In this document: piece by piece, positions 22,127 to 30,662 of the stretch
Numbering within the stretch: position 1 is the first letter of the stretch
Layout of the letters: every line of letters begins with the position of its first letter
Origin: Olivibacter domesticus
GTDB lineage: Bacteria; Bacteroidota; Bacteroidia; Sphingobacteriales; Sphingobacteriaceae
Length of the DNA stretch: 64,000 bases
Reading direction: 5' to 3'
NCBI RefSeq assembly: GCF_900109575.1
Contig: NZ_FOAF01000005.1
Span: 62,001-126,000 of the forward strand
The notes under the pieces: model-generated
Told to the model about the DNA's origin: nothing
What the model saw: the letters and a program-made list of their open reading frames with translations, nothing else
The model's database searches: none
Translations under genes and position numbers: made by a program

Positions 22127-22723
22127 ATGGCTTACGACAAATTCACTATATTAAAAAGTACAACGGTACCTCTTCCAATTGAGAATGTAGATACCGATCA
22201 AATCATACCGGCACGATTTCTCAAAGCTACCGAACGCGTTGGCTTTGGTGATAATTTATTCCGTGACTGGCGCTATAATTCGGATAATACACCTAAAAGC
22301 GACTTCGTTCTAAATAACCCCGTCTATAGCGGAAAAATCTTAGTAGGAGGTAAAAACTTCGGCTCAGGTTCTTCTCGTGAACACGCAGCTTGGGCTGTTT
22401 ACGACTATGGCTTCCGCTGTGTTGTATCGAGTTTCTTTGCAGACATCTTCAAAAATAATTGTTTAAACATTGGTGTACTACCTGTTCAAGTAAGCCCTGC
22501 CTTTTTGGAAAAAATATTCAGTGCTGTTTTTGCTGATGCACAAGCGCAATTGGAAGTTAATCTTCCAGCACAAACAATTACATTGTTAGCTACTGGTGAG
22601 CAGGAAAAATTTGATATTAGCCCTTATAAAAAGGATAACTTATCGAATGGTTTTGACGATATCGATTACCTGCAGAATATAAGAGGAGAAATTCAGGATT
22701 TCGCTGCAACGCTGCCTTTTTAG
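22127..22723 (+). CDS. leuD: 3-Isopropylmalate dehydratase, small subunit
   Basis: 198 residues, the swivelling domain partner of LeuC. Family blocks are VDTDQIIPARFLK near the N-terminus and KNFGSGSSREHAAWAVYDYG around residue 80. The start is 4 bp after leuC, so translation is coupled. A 164-bp gap with degenerate repeat-like sequence follows. Confidence 0.97.
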   Translation: MAYDKFTILKSTTVPLPIENVDTDQIIPARFLKATERVGFGDNLFRDWRYNSDNTPKSDFVLNNPVYSGKILVGGKNFGSGSSREHAAWAVYDYGFRCVVSSFFADIFKNNCLNIGVLPVQVSPAFLEKIFSAVFADAQAQLEVNLPAQTITLLATGEQEKFDISPYKKDNLSNGFDDIDYLQNIRGEIQDFAATLPF

Positions 22724-22734
22724 AGTTGCCGGTT

Positions 22735-22865
22735 ATGGGTTATGAGTTGTGAGTATCGGTATAATTTCCTAAACACGCGCAACTCACAACCTTCGCCTTA
22801 AATATTGATATCTTGTTTGTCATTCTGAGGCATCAATGAGCCCCCGGGAGGCAAACTTTTGAGTT
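22735..22865. repeat. Intergenic low-complexity sequence with inverted GTTGTGAG/CTCACAAC
   Basis: Between leuD and the citramalate-synthase-like gene. GAGTTGTGAG on the left is answered by GCAACTCACAACC some 35 bp later, forming a loose inverted repeat. A TTTGTCATTCTGAGG segment follows that resembles interspersed repeats seen in Bacteroidota. No gene is supported. Confidence 0.4.
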
Positions 22866-22887
22866 TTTAATTTTTACTTAGACATAA

Positions 22888-24402
22888 ATGAAAAGGAAAA
22901 TAGAAATAATGGACACCACATTGCGCGATGGCGAACAGACATCGGGCGTGTCTTTTTCTATTTCGGAAAAATTAACAATTACACAATTGCTATTAGAAGA
23001 GCTGCATGTAGATCGAGTTGAAATTGCATCAGCACGCGTGTCTGAAGGAGAATTCGAAGCAGTGAAAGCAATTGCAAATTGGGCCAAAGAGAATGGATAT
23101 CTACAAGCCATTGAAATATTGACTTTTGTAGACAATGGTATTTCGATTGATTGGATGTTAAGAGCAGGCGTAAAAGTGCAGAATCTATTAACCAAAGGAT
23201 CTTTAAACCACCTCACCCATCAGTTAAAAAAAACACCTGAGCAGCACTTTGAAGAAATAGCGAACATCATCGCATCAGCCAAAAGGGAAGGGATCGATAC
23301 GAATGTATATCTCGAAGACTGGAGCAATGGCATGAAAAACTCACCAGAATACGTACATCAGTATCTGGCATTTCTGTCTGAACAGCCTATAAAAAGGATA
23401 CTGCTACCCGATACCTTAGGTGTATTGACACCGGCAGAAACTTTCCAATATATCGCTGAACTACGGGCCAAACACCCCAATCAACACTTTGATTTCCATG
23501 CGCATAATGATTATGACTTGGGTACAGCGAACGTGTTAGAGGCTGTCAAAGCAGGCGCCAATGGATTGCATTTGACTGTAAACGGCATGGGAGAAAGGGC
23601 GGGCAATGCACCCATGGCGAGTGTTATAGCTGTTATGAATGATTTTCTTCCCGATGTTTCTGTTTCCGTCAAAGAATCCGCTATATATAAGGTTAGCAAG
23701 CTGGTGGAAACTTTTTCAGGCGTTAGAATCCCTGCTAACAAACCAATTGTTGGAGAAAACGTCTTTACGCAAACTGCGGGTATCCATGCTGATGGAGATA
23801 ATAAGAACAATCTCTATTTTAATGACCTACTTCCAGAGCGTTTTGGCAGAAAGCGCACCTATGCTCTTGGAAAAACTTCTGGCAAGGCGAATATTGAAAA
23901 GAACCTGCAAGAGCTTGGCTTAAAGCTGAACAATGAAGATTTAAAGAAAGTAACACAGCGGGTAATCGAATTAGGTGACAAAAAAGAAACTGTTACCAAA
24001 GAAGATTTACCTTATATTATTTCTGACGTGCTCGACAGCAATCTTTATGAAGAGAAGGTGCGGGTAGAATCGTACGTGTTAACACATGCGAAAGGCTTAC
24101 GCCCATCTGCCACCATTTCCGTTTGTTTTGATGGTAAAGTTGTTGAAGAACATGCGCAAGGTGACGGGCAATTTGACGCTTTTATGAAAGCGCTGACCAA
24201 GGTTTATGCTAAAAAGAATTTTCGTTTGCCTAAATTAGTCGACTATACTGTTCGTATAGCACCCGGTAGCAGCTCGGATGCTTTATGTGAAACAATTATT
24301 ACTTGGGAAACAAGTAATCGGACCTTCGTAACCCGTGGTTTAGATTCCGATCAAACTGTTTGCGCCATCAAAGCCACACAAAAAATGTTGAATATTATTT
24401 AG
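22888..24402 (+). CDS. LeuA-family acyltransferase, probable (R)-citramalate synthase or second isopropylmalate synthase
   Basis: 504 residues with the HMGL-like barrel ([16 protein letters not shown] at the N-terminus, DFHAHNDYDLGTANVLEA as the metal-ligand block, NGMGERAGNAP). A C-terminal LeuA regulatory domain covers about 365-500. It is clearly diverged from the LeuA at 19176, for example HAHNDYDLG in place of [10 protein letters not shown] second synthase inside a leu cluster is typically CimA-like, making citramalate from pyruvate and acetyl-CoA for isoleucine, or homocitrate/isopropylmalate synthase-like. The substrate cannot be fixed by eye, so I leave out a gene symbol. Confidence 0.88.
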   Translation: MKRKIEIMDTTLRDGEQTSGVSFSISEKLTITQLLLEELHVDRVEIASARVSEGEFEAVKAIANWAKENGYLQAIEILTFVDNGISIDWMLRAGVKVQNLLTKGSLNHLTHQLKKTPEQHFEEIANIIASAKREGIDTNVYLEDWSNGMKNSPEYVHQYLAFLSEQPIKRILLPDTLGVLTPAETFQYIAELRAKHPNQHFDFHAHNDYDLGTANVLEAVKAGANGLHLTVNGMGERAGNAPMASVIAVMNDFLPDVSVSVKESAIYKVSKLVETFSGVRIPANKPIVGENVFTQTAGIHADGDNKNNLYFNDLLPERFGRKRTYALGKTSGKANIEKNLQELGLKLNNEDLKKVTQRVIELGDKKETVTKEDLPYIISDVLDSNLYEEKVRVESYVLTHAKGLRPSATISVCFDGKVVEEHAQGDGQFDAFMKALTKVYAKKNFRLPKLVDYTVRIAPGSSSDALCETIITWETSNRTFVTRGLDSDQTVCAIKATQKMLNII

Positions 24403-24525
24403 GGACATAAGACGCAAGTATTAAGACACAAGTATCAAGACATAGGACATGATCTTGATACTTGATACTGATACTAAAACCTTATTACTTTTTTACTTTT
24501 TAATTTTTATTTTTTACTTAATACT
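24403..24525. repeat. Degenerate GACACAAGTATCAA repeats and 10-bp inverted repeat
   Basis: Gap before leuB built of near-copies of AAGACACAAGTATCAAGACATA. An inverted repeat AAGTATCAAG ... CTTGATACTT has a loop of about 14 nt, and a poly-T/A-rich tract precedes the leuB start. Confidence 0.5.
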
Positions 24526-25587
24526 ATGAAATTGAATATTGCTCTTCTAGCAGGAGATGGAATTGGACCGGAAGTTATAGACCAGGCCGTAAAAGTAGTA
24601 AATGCAGTAGCAAAGAAATTTAACCACGATATTAATTGGACAGCAGCCTTAACTGGAGCCGCAGCAATCGATGCAGTGGGTGAACCCTATCCAGATGAAA
24701 CACATGAGATCTGTATGGCAGCTGATGCTGTTCTATTTGGAGCAATTGGTCATCCGCGTTTTGACAACGATCCTAAAGCAACCGTACGCCCTGAACAAGG
24801 CTTACTTAAAATGCGAAAAAAACTAGGTCTTTTTGCAAACGTTCGTCCAACCTTCACCTTCCCTTCCTTAATAGATAATTCTCCTTTAAAAAGAGAACGC
24901 ATAGAAGGCACGGATTTAGTGATCTTACGTGAATTAACAGGTGGAATCTATTTTGGCGAGAGAGGCCGTAAAGATAATGGCGATACCGCTTTTGATACCT
25001 GTACGTATACAAGAGAAGAGATCAAGCGCCTCGCTAAATTGGGTTTTGAAATGGCCATGAGTCGTCGGAAAAAACTTTGTTGCGTAGATAAAGCCAATGT
25101 ATTGGAAAGCTCACGCTTATGGAGAGAGACTGTACAAGATATGGAAAAAGATTTTCCAGAAGTGGAGGTTAGCTACGAATTTGTGGATGCGGTAGCTATG
25201 CGCTTGGTACAATGGCCCAGCTCCTATGATGTAATGATTACTGAAAACTTATTTGGTGATATTTTAACAGATGAAGCTTCCGTTATTTCAGGCTCCATGG
25301 GCCTAATGCCTTCTTCGTCTATAGGTGTTCATACATCCCTTTTCGAACCTATTCACGGCTCTTATCCGCAAGCTGCTGGAAAGGATATAGCAAATCCACT
25401 TGCAACAGTCTTATCAGCGGCGATGATGTTTGAAGACGCTTTTAACTTAAAAGAGGAGGCAGCCGTTATTAGATCTGTTGTGAACAAATCGCTCTCAGAA
25501 GGAGTTGTAACAGAAGATTTGGCTGGAAAGAATAATAACGCTTACAAAACCAGCGAAGTTGGCGACTGGTTAGCAGCGAATATCTAG
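24526..25587 (+). CDS. leuB: 3-Isopropylmalate dehydrogenase
   Basis: 353 residues. Oxidative decarboxylation of 3-isopropylmalate with NAD+, giving 2-oxoisocaproate. Diagnostic blocks are LLAGDGIGPEVIDQA at the N-terminus, the substrate loop LRELTGGIYFGERGRK, and the metal-binding NLFGDILTDEASVISGSMG with its aspartates. It is followed by a hairpin and then ilvA. Confidence 0.97.
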   Translation: MKLNIALLAGDGIGPEVIDQAVKVVNAVAKKFNHDINWTAALTGAAAIDAVGEPYPDETHEICMAADAVLFGAIGHPRFDNDPKATVRPEQGLLKMRKKLGLFANVRPTFTFPSLIDNSPLKRERIEGTDLVILRELTGGIYFGERGRKDNGDTAFDTCTYTREEIKRLAKLGFEMAMSRRKKLCCVDKANVLESSRLWRETVQDMEKDFPEVEVSYEFVDAVAMRLVQWPSSYDVMITENLFGDILTDEASVISGSMGLMPSSSIGVHTSLFEPIHGSYPQAAGKDIANPLATVLSAAMMFEDAFNLKEEAAVIRSVVNKSLSEGVVTEDLAGKNNNAYKTSEVGDWLAANI

Positions 25588-25601
25588 GCTGCCTAGATAA
25601 A

Positions 25602-25645
25602 AAAGATGTCAAAAAGTTTGCCTTGGCCTTCTATTTGACATCTTT
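25602..25645 (+). terminator. 12-bp perfect inverted repeat between leuB and ilvA
   Basis: AAAGATGTCAAA at 25602-25613 pairs with TTTGACATCTTT at 25634-25645 around a 20-nt loop, 20 bp before the ilvA ATG. It could be a partial terminator or an attenuator. There is only a short T-rich end (TCTTTCTT). Confidence 0.55.
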
Positions 25646-25665
25646 CTTATGAATGATATCTTAAA

Positions 25666-26904
25666 ATGGAATTAGCGTTAAATTATAAAGAGGCCGCCAC
25701 CCGTTTAAAACAGGTCGTTAACCGCACCCCCCTAGCCTATCACGCTAGGCTCTCAGAAAAATACGGCTGTGAAGTCTACCTAAAACGTGAGGATTTACAA
25801 CTTGTACGCTCTTATAAACTTAGGGGGGCATACAATATGGTTAGCTCACTTACAGTGGAGGAGCTAAGCAGAGGTGTAGTATGTGCCAGTGCAGGAAACC
25901 ACGCTCAAGGCTTTGCCTATTCTTGTCATAAGTTAGGTGTGAAAGGAGTTGTTTTCATGCCTGAAATCACGCCTAAGCAAAAGGTTACACAAACCATCAT
26001 GTTTGGAAACGGGCAGATAGAAATTGTGCTTACCGGTGATACCTTTGATGATTGTTTAAAAGAAGCCCTGTCATATACTGCTACCAATAACATGACTTTT
26101 GTCCCACCTTTCGATGACTATCGCATTATTGAAGGGCAAGCTACCGTAGGTGTTGAAATCATTGAAGACGAACCAGAAATTGATCTCGCAATCATTCCTA
26201 TTGGAGGAGGAGGAATCGCCGCTGGTGTAGGAAGTTATCTAAAAAGTGTAAATCCCAACATCAAAATTATTGGTGTAGAGCCAACAGGAGCCCCTTCCAT
26301 GACGGAAGCCTTAAAAGCTGGCAAACCAGTAACACTTAACGAGATCAATCGCTTCGTTGATGGTGCTGCTGTGAAACGAATTGGGGAGCTCACATTTCCC
26401 CTTTGTAAGGATGTACTGGAAAAGGTCATATTAATTCCTGAAGGAAAAGTTTGTACAACCATTTTAAGGCTATACAATGAGGATGCCATTGTTGTGGAGC
26501 CTGCCGGTGCGCTTTCAGTGGCTGCTTTGGATTTCTGCAAGGAAGAAATCAAAGGAAAAAAAGTAGTATGTATCATTAGTGGAGGTAATAATGATATTGA
26601 CCGTATGGCCGAAATTAAGGAAATGTCTTTACTGTATGAAGGATTGAAACATTATTTCATCGTACGTTTTCCTCAACGGCCAGGTGCATTAAAACTCTTT
26701 GTTAATGAAGTTTTGGGTCCCCAAGATGATATCACTCGTTTTGAATTCATCAAAAAAACAGAACGCGAAAGAGGACCAGCATTAGTGGGTATAGAATTGC
26801 AGGATGCTAAAGATTATAACGCCCTTCTTGAGCGTATGCGCCATCATCATTTCGATGCAAAAGAGGTAAATAGTGATCAAACCCTGTTTGAGTACTTGAT
26901 ATAA
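25666..26904 (+). CDS. ilvA: Threonine ammonia-lyase (threonine deaminase)
   Basis: 412-residue fold-type II PLP enzyme. It converts threonine to 2-oxobutanoate, the entry to isoleucine. The PLP lysine is K51 in LVRSYKLRGAYN. The SAGNHAQGFAYS phosphate-contact loop and the glycine-rich PIGGGGIAAGVG block are intact. The C-terminal 80-90 residues (from about 325, HYFIVRFPQRPGALKLF) form a single ACT-like regulatory domain, so the protein is shorter than the E. coli enzyme with two. It closes the cluster and is convergent with the ThuA-like gene. Confidence 0.95.
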   Translation: MELALNYKEAATRLKQVVNRTPLAYHARLSEKYGCEVYLKREDLQLVRSYKLRGAYNMVSSLTVEELSRGVVCASAGNHAQGFAYSCHKLGVKGVVFMPEITPKQKVTQTIMFGNGQIEIVLTGDTFDDCLKEALSYTATNNMTFVPPFDDYRIIEGQATVGVEIIEDEPEIDLAIIPIGGGGIAAGVGSYLKSVNPNIKIIGVEPTGAPSMTEALKAGKPVTLNEINRFVDGAAVKRIGELTFPLCKDVLEKVILIPEGKVCTTILRLYNEDAIVVEPAGALSVAALDFCKEEIKGKKVVCIISGGNNDIDRMAEIKEMSLLYEGLKHYFIVRFPQRPGALKLFVNEVLGPQDDITRFEFIKKTERERGPALVGIELQDAKDYNALLERMRHHHFDAKEVNSDQTLFEYLI

Positions 26905-27033
26905 CGTTGAGTTGTTGAATAGTTAAGTTGTTGAATAGTTGAGTCGTTAAGTAATTTAGCTTCCTACGCAAAACTACTTAACAATTTTCCCACTCAACTA
27001 TTTCCCCTATTTCCTACCTACTTAACTATTTTC
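26905..27033. repeat. Inverted array of AT-rich degenerate repeats between convergent genes
   Basis: The left half reads in the GTTGAATAGTTAAGTTGTTG sense and the right half in the complementary ACTACTTAACA / CTCAACTATTTCCCC sense, so the whole gap can fold back on itself. The units are the same family as at 5806-5866. It may act as a bidirectional transcription end; no gene is present. Confidence 0.6.
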
Positions 27034-27789
27034 CTACTCTCCCATTGCGTATTTTATTCCACCCAACAGATGTAACCTAAACGCTTCGTCATCATAGCTC
27101 TCCTTCGTGTGTCCTAAACCTGTATAGAAGGCTCTTCCTCCATCAAAGTTATGATACCAGGCAATAGGATGATTATCTCCATTTTTACCGCCCTCATAAC
27201 TGGTTTCATCGAGTTTCATCAATACTTTAGTTTCTGGGTTGATGTCCTTATAGTTATACCACTCATCCCATCTTGTCCATGTATTTGGTAAATGTTTAGT
27301 AGACGGATGATTTTTATCTATTACATCTATAGTTGCATTTTGCTGCTTAGGGTGACTCAGAAACCAGGCTCCAACTAGTTTATTATACCAAGGCCAATCG
27401 TATTCCGTATCAGCAGCAGCGTGAATGCCAACAAAACCTCCACCATGTTCTATATATTGTTCAAAGGCTTTCTGCTGATCGGCATTTAATATGTCGCCTG
27501 TAGTGCTTAAAAATATAATTGCTTTAAATCGCTTTAGATTGTTATTGGTAAATAGCGTAGAATCTTCAGTATGTTCTACCTCAAAGTTGTTATTTTTCCC
27601 TAACTCTTCTATAGTAGCGATTCCCTTCTCAATAGAATCGTGCCTAAAACCAGCAGTTTTTGAAAAGACTAGAACAGCCGGTTTTTCCTTGCTGTTTACA
27701 GTATCATTAATACTAGATTTGCAGAATGACAACAACGTTCCTGCCATTAACACAAGAAAAAACGTAAATACGTAATTGATGATTTTCAT
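27034..27789 (-). CDS. ThuA-domain lipoprotein
   Basis: 251 residues. A signal peptide with lipobox LLSFC predicts lipid attachment at Cys23. The rest is a ThuA-like class I glutamine-amidotransferase fold: VLVFSKTAGFRHDSIEKGI near residue 40, IEHGGGFVGIHAAADTEYDWPWY near 110, and GGRAFYTGLGHTKESYDDE near the C-terminus. ThuA proteins have been linked to trehalose or other carbohydrate utilisation, and many Bacteroidota homologues are secreted. It follows aroB by 9 bp on the same strand, probably one transcript, without an obvious functional link. Confidence 0.88.
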   Translation of the reverse strand: MKIINYVFTFFLVLMAGTLLSFCKSSINDTVNSKEKPAVLVFSKTAGFRHDSIEKGIATIEELGKNNNFEVEHTEDSTLFTNNNLKRFKAIIFLSTTGDILNADQQKAFEQYIEHGGGFVGIHAAADTEYDWPWYNKLVGAWFLSHPKQQNATIDVIDKNHPSTKHLPNTWTRWDEWYNYKDINPETKVLMKLDETSYEGGKNGDNHPIAWYHNFDGGRAFYTGLGHTKESYDDEAFRLHLLGGIKYAMGE

Positions 27790-27798
27790 AAAGGTTTT

Positions 27799-28863
27799 TT
27801 AATTGAATGAGCAATAGTAATCAAGACTTTCTTTAATATCTTCCTGGCGAACATAAATATCAAATTCGCATGTTCCTATTTGTTTTAGTAGGGCAAAGCC
27901 GATATTTCCACTGGTATTTTTCTTATCATTACGCATATAAGCAAATAGGTCTTCATATATACCTTCTCCAAAAGAATATACCGGAAATATACTTTTAACA
28001 TAATCAGTAATTTCATTTAATGCCTCCAAGGGCAAACCATTTAATCGATGTGACAAATAAGCCTCACATATCATACCGGCGCCAATGGCTTCACCGTGCA
28101 ACAATGGAAAGGAATCATTAGCGAGCGAGTAACTTTCAATGGCATGACCTATCGTATGTCCGAAATTCAAAATTTTGCGAAGACCCTTTTCTGTTGGATC
28201 TTTAGTAACTACATCATTTTTTATTTCTACAGACCGGCGGACTAATTGATCATTTATCTCTTTTGGGCTAATCGCTTTAAGCTGCTTGAAATAGTCGTAA
28301 TCGTAAATAAGACCATGCTTTATCATCTCCGCAAAGCCAGATGTTATTTGCCTATCGTCAAGTGTCGATAAAAAAGAACTATTGATAAAAACGGCTTTTG
28401 GCTGAGCAAACGTACCAATAATGTTTTTTACTCCATCCATGTCTATCCCTGTCTTTCCGCCTACTGAAGCATCCACCTGAGATAACAAAGTGGTTGGAAT
28501 CTGCACAAAATCGATTCCCCGCTTAAAGGTAGATGCAGCAAAACCACCAATATCAGTAATAACGCCGCCCCCAAGGTTAACCATCAAGCTTTTTCTATCG
28601 GCACCAAAATCAAGCAGCATCTTCCAGATACCTATGCAAAAATCAATGTTTTTGTTTTCCTCACCGGGATCTATTTCTATTAAATCGTACTCCGTTAATT
28701 TGGGTAAATAGCGTTTAAATACGGGTAAACAATATTCGCCCGTATTCCGGTCAGTAAGTACAAATACCTTTGAATAAGAATTACTATTTAAAAAATCGTC
28801 CAGTGCTTCCAGTTTTTTGTCAAAAAATACAGAGTAATTATTACTTTTTATCTCACTTATCAT
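27799..28863 (-). CDS. aroB: 3-Dehydroquinate synthase
   Basis: 354 residues. NAD+- and Zn2+-dependent cyclisation of DAHP to 3-dehydroquinate in the shikimate pathway. Conserved blocks are LGGGVITDIGGFAAST, QVDASVGGKTGID, and the zinc-ligand region KILNFGHTIGHAIES with HGEAIGAGM. It lies between an S4 protein upstream and the ThuA-like lipoprotein 9 bp downstream. Confidence 0.96.
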   Translation of the reverse strand: MISEIKSNNYSVFFDKKLEALDDFLNSNSYSKVFVLTDRNTGEYCLPVFKRYLPKLTEYDLIEIDPGEENKNIDFCIGIWKMLLDFGADRKSLMVNLGGGVITDIGGFAASTFKRGIDFVQIPTTLLSQVDASVGGKTGIDMDGVKNIIGTFAQPKAVFINSSFLSTLDDRQITSGFAEMIKHGLIYDYDYFKQLKAISPKEINDQLVRRSVEIKNDVVTKDPTEKGLRKILNFGHTIGHAIESYSLANDSFPLLHGEAIGAGMICEAYLSHRLNGLPLEALNEITDYVKSIFPVYSFGEGIYEDLFAYMRNDKKNTSGNIGFALLKQIGTCEFDIYVRQEDIKESLDYYCSFN

Positions 28864-28996
28864 TTTATTATTTTTGTTTTTGTTTAATTGTAGCTACATA
28901 CAACAAGCGAACTTTTTTATTTCAATCACTACTTGAGGATTTGCATATTCTATTTGTTCAGATATAGCTCATTGTTGAATCCGTCCCGAACCAATA

Positions 28997-29203
28997 CTAT
29001 TGAATCACAATCTTATATTCTAAAAATGTTATTACATCCCCTTTTCTCACTTTATATCTTTTGCGTAACTCTATTTCCCCATTACAGGTCACGAGCCCTT
29101 CGCTTACTACCGCTTGTGCTTCACCCCCATTTTCAACCACGTTTACCGCTTTTAACAATTGAATGAGGTGAATATATTCGCTATCGAGCTTGAAATTTAT
29201 CAT
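28997..29203 (-). CDS. Small S4-domain RNA-binding protein (YbcJ-like)
   Basis: 68 residues made almost entirely of one S4 domain. The ends are FKLDSEYIHLIQLLKAVNV and CNGEIELRKRYKVRKGDVI, with the usual alpha-alpha-beta RNA-binding core between. Proteins of this size (YbcJ/RlbA types) are thought to bind ribosomal or other structured RNA. The frame is well placed between aroB and the divergent proline dehydrogenase. Confidence 0.85.
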   Translation of the reverse strand: MINFKLDSEYIHLIQLLKAVNVVENGGEAQAVVSEGLVTCNGEIELRKRYKVRKGDVITFLEYKIVIQ

Positions 29204-29281
29204 AAATCAAACCTACAAAAATTCTTACATCAGCGCGAATTAAAATAACATTTTCCGCTATTAACACATTGGTTTTTTATC

Positions 29282-29289
29282 TAATTTTG
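29282..29289 (+). promoter_or_regulatory. -7 element of the proline dehydrogenase gene, close to the ATG
   Basis: TAATTTTG matches TAnnTTTG and ends only 5 bp before the ATG at 29294, so the expected transcript start would coincide with the start codon. No good TTTG is seen 19-21 bp upstream. Confidence 0.35.
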
Positions 29290-29293
29290 TTGC

Positions 29294-30505
29294 ATGATTT
29301 CATCATCTAAAGAACCACCATTCTCTACCAGAGAAAAACTCACTTTTGACAACACCGAGATAGCTTTTCAAAGCAAAAGCAACTCAGAATTGAACCGCGC
29401 TTATTGGCTTTTTAAAATTATATCCAGCAACTTTTTAACGAAAGTAGGGCCACCAATAACAAATTTTGCACTTAATATTGGTTTACCTATTAGCGGTATT
29501 ATAAGAAAAACTATTTTTGAACATTTTTGTGGAGGCGAAACCATTGATGGTTGTGAAAAGGCAATACAACAATTAGCCCTTCAGCATGTGGGTACTATCC
29601 TAGATTATTCGGTAGAAGGCGAAGAAACGGAAGAAGCATTTAATCATGTCCTAACCGAAACACTAAGAACGATTGAAAGAGCAAAGAAAGACAACAACAT
29701 CCCTTTCTCTGTTTTTAAGGTAACCGGATTAGGACGATTTGATCTATTAGCTAAAGTTAATGCAAAAGAAGAATTGACGGCGCCAGAAAAGGAAGAATTT
29801 ACGCGCATTAAAAATCGTGTGGATAAAATATGCAATATAGCGTATGATGCTAATGTTGCGGTGCTGATTGACGCTGAACATTCTTGGATACAAGATATAA
29901 TAGACGATATTGCCCGCGAGATGATGCGGAAATATAATATCGAAAAAGCTATTGTTTATAACACTTATCAGTTATATCGACATGATGTACTTGCCGCATT
30001 AAAAGCCGACTTTTATTTAGCGCAAACGGACGGATTTCATATAGGTGCTAAACTTGTTCGGGGTGCCTATATGGAAATTGAAAGGGAGCGAGCCGGGACA
30101 GAAGGCTATCCGTCGCCTATTCAACCTGATAAGGAATCTTCTGATCAAGATTACAATGCTGCCATTAACTTTTGCTTAGATAATCTGGATCGAATAGGTT
30201 TTATGGCAGGTACCCATAATGAAAACAGTAGTCGCCTGCTAGCTGAAACCTTAGATGAAAGAGGTATTGCGAGAAATGACAAAAGAGTTTATTTCGCTCA
30301 GTTGTTAGGGATGAGTGATAACCTTTCATTTAATTTATCGGCCGCTGGTTATAACGTAGCCAAGTATATGCCTTATGGACCTGTTAAAGCTGTCATGCCA
30401 TATCTCTTTAGAAGAGCGCAAGAAAACACTTCGGTTGCTGGGCAGACAGGACGTGAATTAAGCCTTATCATAAAAGAAAAAAAACGCCGTAAAAATATTC
30501 ATTAG
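29294..30505 (+). CDS. Proline dehydrogenase (PRODH)
   Basis: 403-residue FAD-dependent (beta/alpha)8 barrel that oxidises proline to pyrroline-5-carboxylate. It is a stand-alone PRODH, with no P5C dehydrogenase domain or DNA-binding domain as in long PutA. Recognisable blocks are VLIDAEHSWIQ near residue 195, GAKLVRGAYMEIERERA near 258, and MAGTHNENSSRLLAE near 312. The C-terminal MPYGPVKAVMPYLFRRAQEN is the substrate-binding YLxRR-type motif. There are divergent genes on its left and a long hairpin behind it. Confidence 0.93.
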   Translation: MISSSKEPPFSTREKLTFDNTEIAFQSKSNSELNRAYWLFKIISSNFLTKVGPPITNFALNIGLPISGIIRKTIFEHFCGGETIDGCEKAIQQLALQHVGTILDYSVEGEETEEAFNHVLTETLRTIERAKKDNNIPFSVFKVTGLGRFDLLAKVNAKEELTAPEKEEFTRIKNRVDKICNIAYDANVAVLIDAEHSWIQDIIDDIAREMMRKYNIEKAIVYNTYQLYRHDVLAALKADFYLAQTDGFHIGAKLVRGAYMEIERERAGTEGYPSPIQPDKESSDQDYNAAINFCLDNLDRIGFMAGTHNENSSRLLAETLDERGIARNDKRVYFAQLLGMSDNLSFNLSAAGYNVAKYMPYGPVKAVMPYLFRRAQENTSVAGQTGRELSLIIKEKKRRKNIH

Positions 30506-30545
30506 CAGTGAGCAGTCACAGCACTGTTAATATCGAAAGCGAAAT

Positions 30546-30592
30546 GGGGCTGTCTCCCATGTTTGTCAAAGACAAGCACAAGAGGCAGCCCT
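30546..30592. terminator. Long hairpin behind proline dehydrogenase
   Basis: GGGGCTGTCTC at the left pairs with GAGGCAGCCCT at the right (two G-U pairs). After a 3x3 internal loop, TGTTTGTC pairs with GACAAGCA around an AAA apical loop (30568-30570). It lies between convergent genes and lacks a long T-tract. Confidence 0.65.
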
Positions 30593-30662
30593 ATTCTGTG
30601 AAATAAAGTACCATTACTCCGCGGACAGAAACTCAAATAGTTCGCGTCAGTTACGTAGTTTT

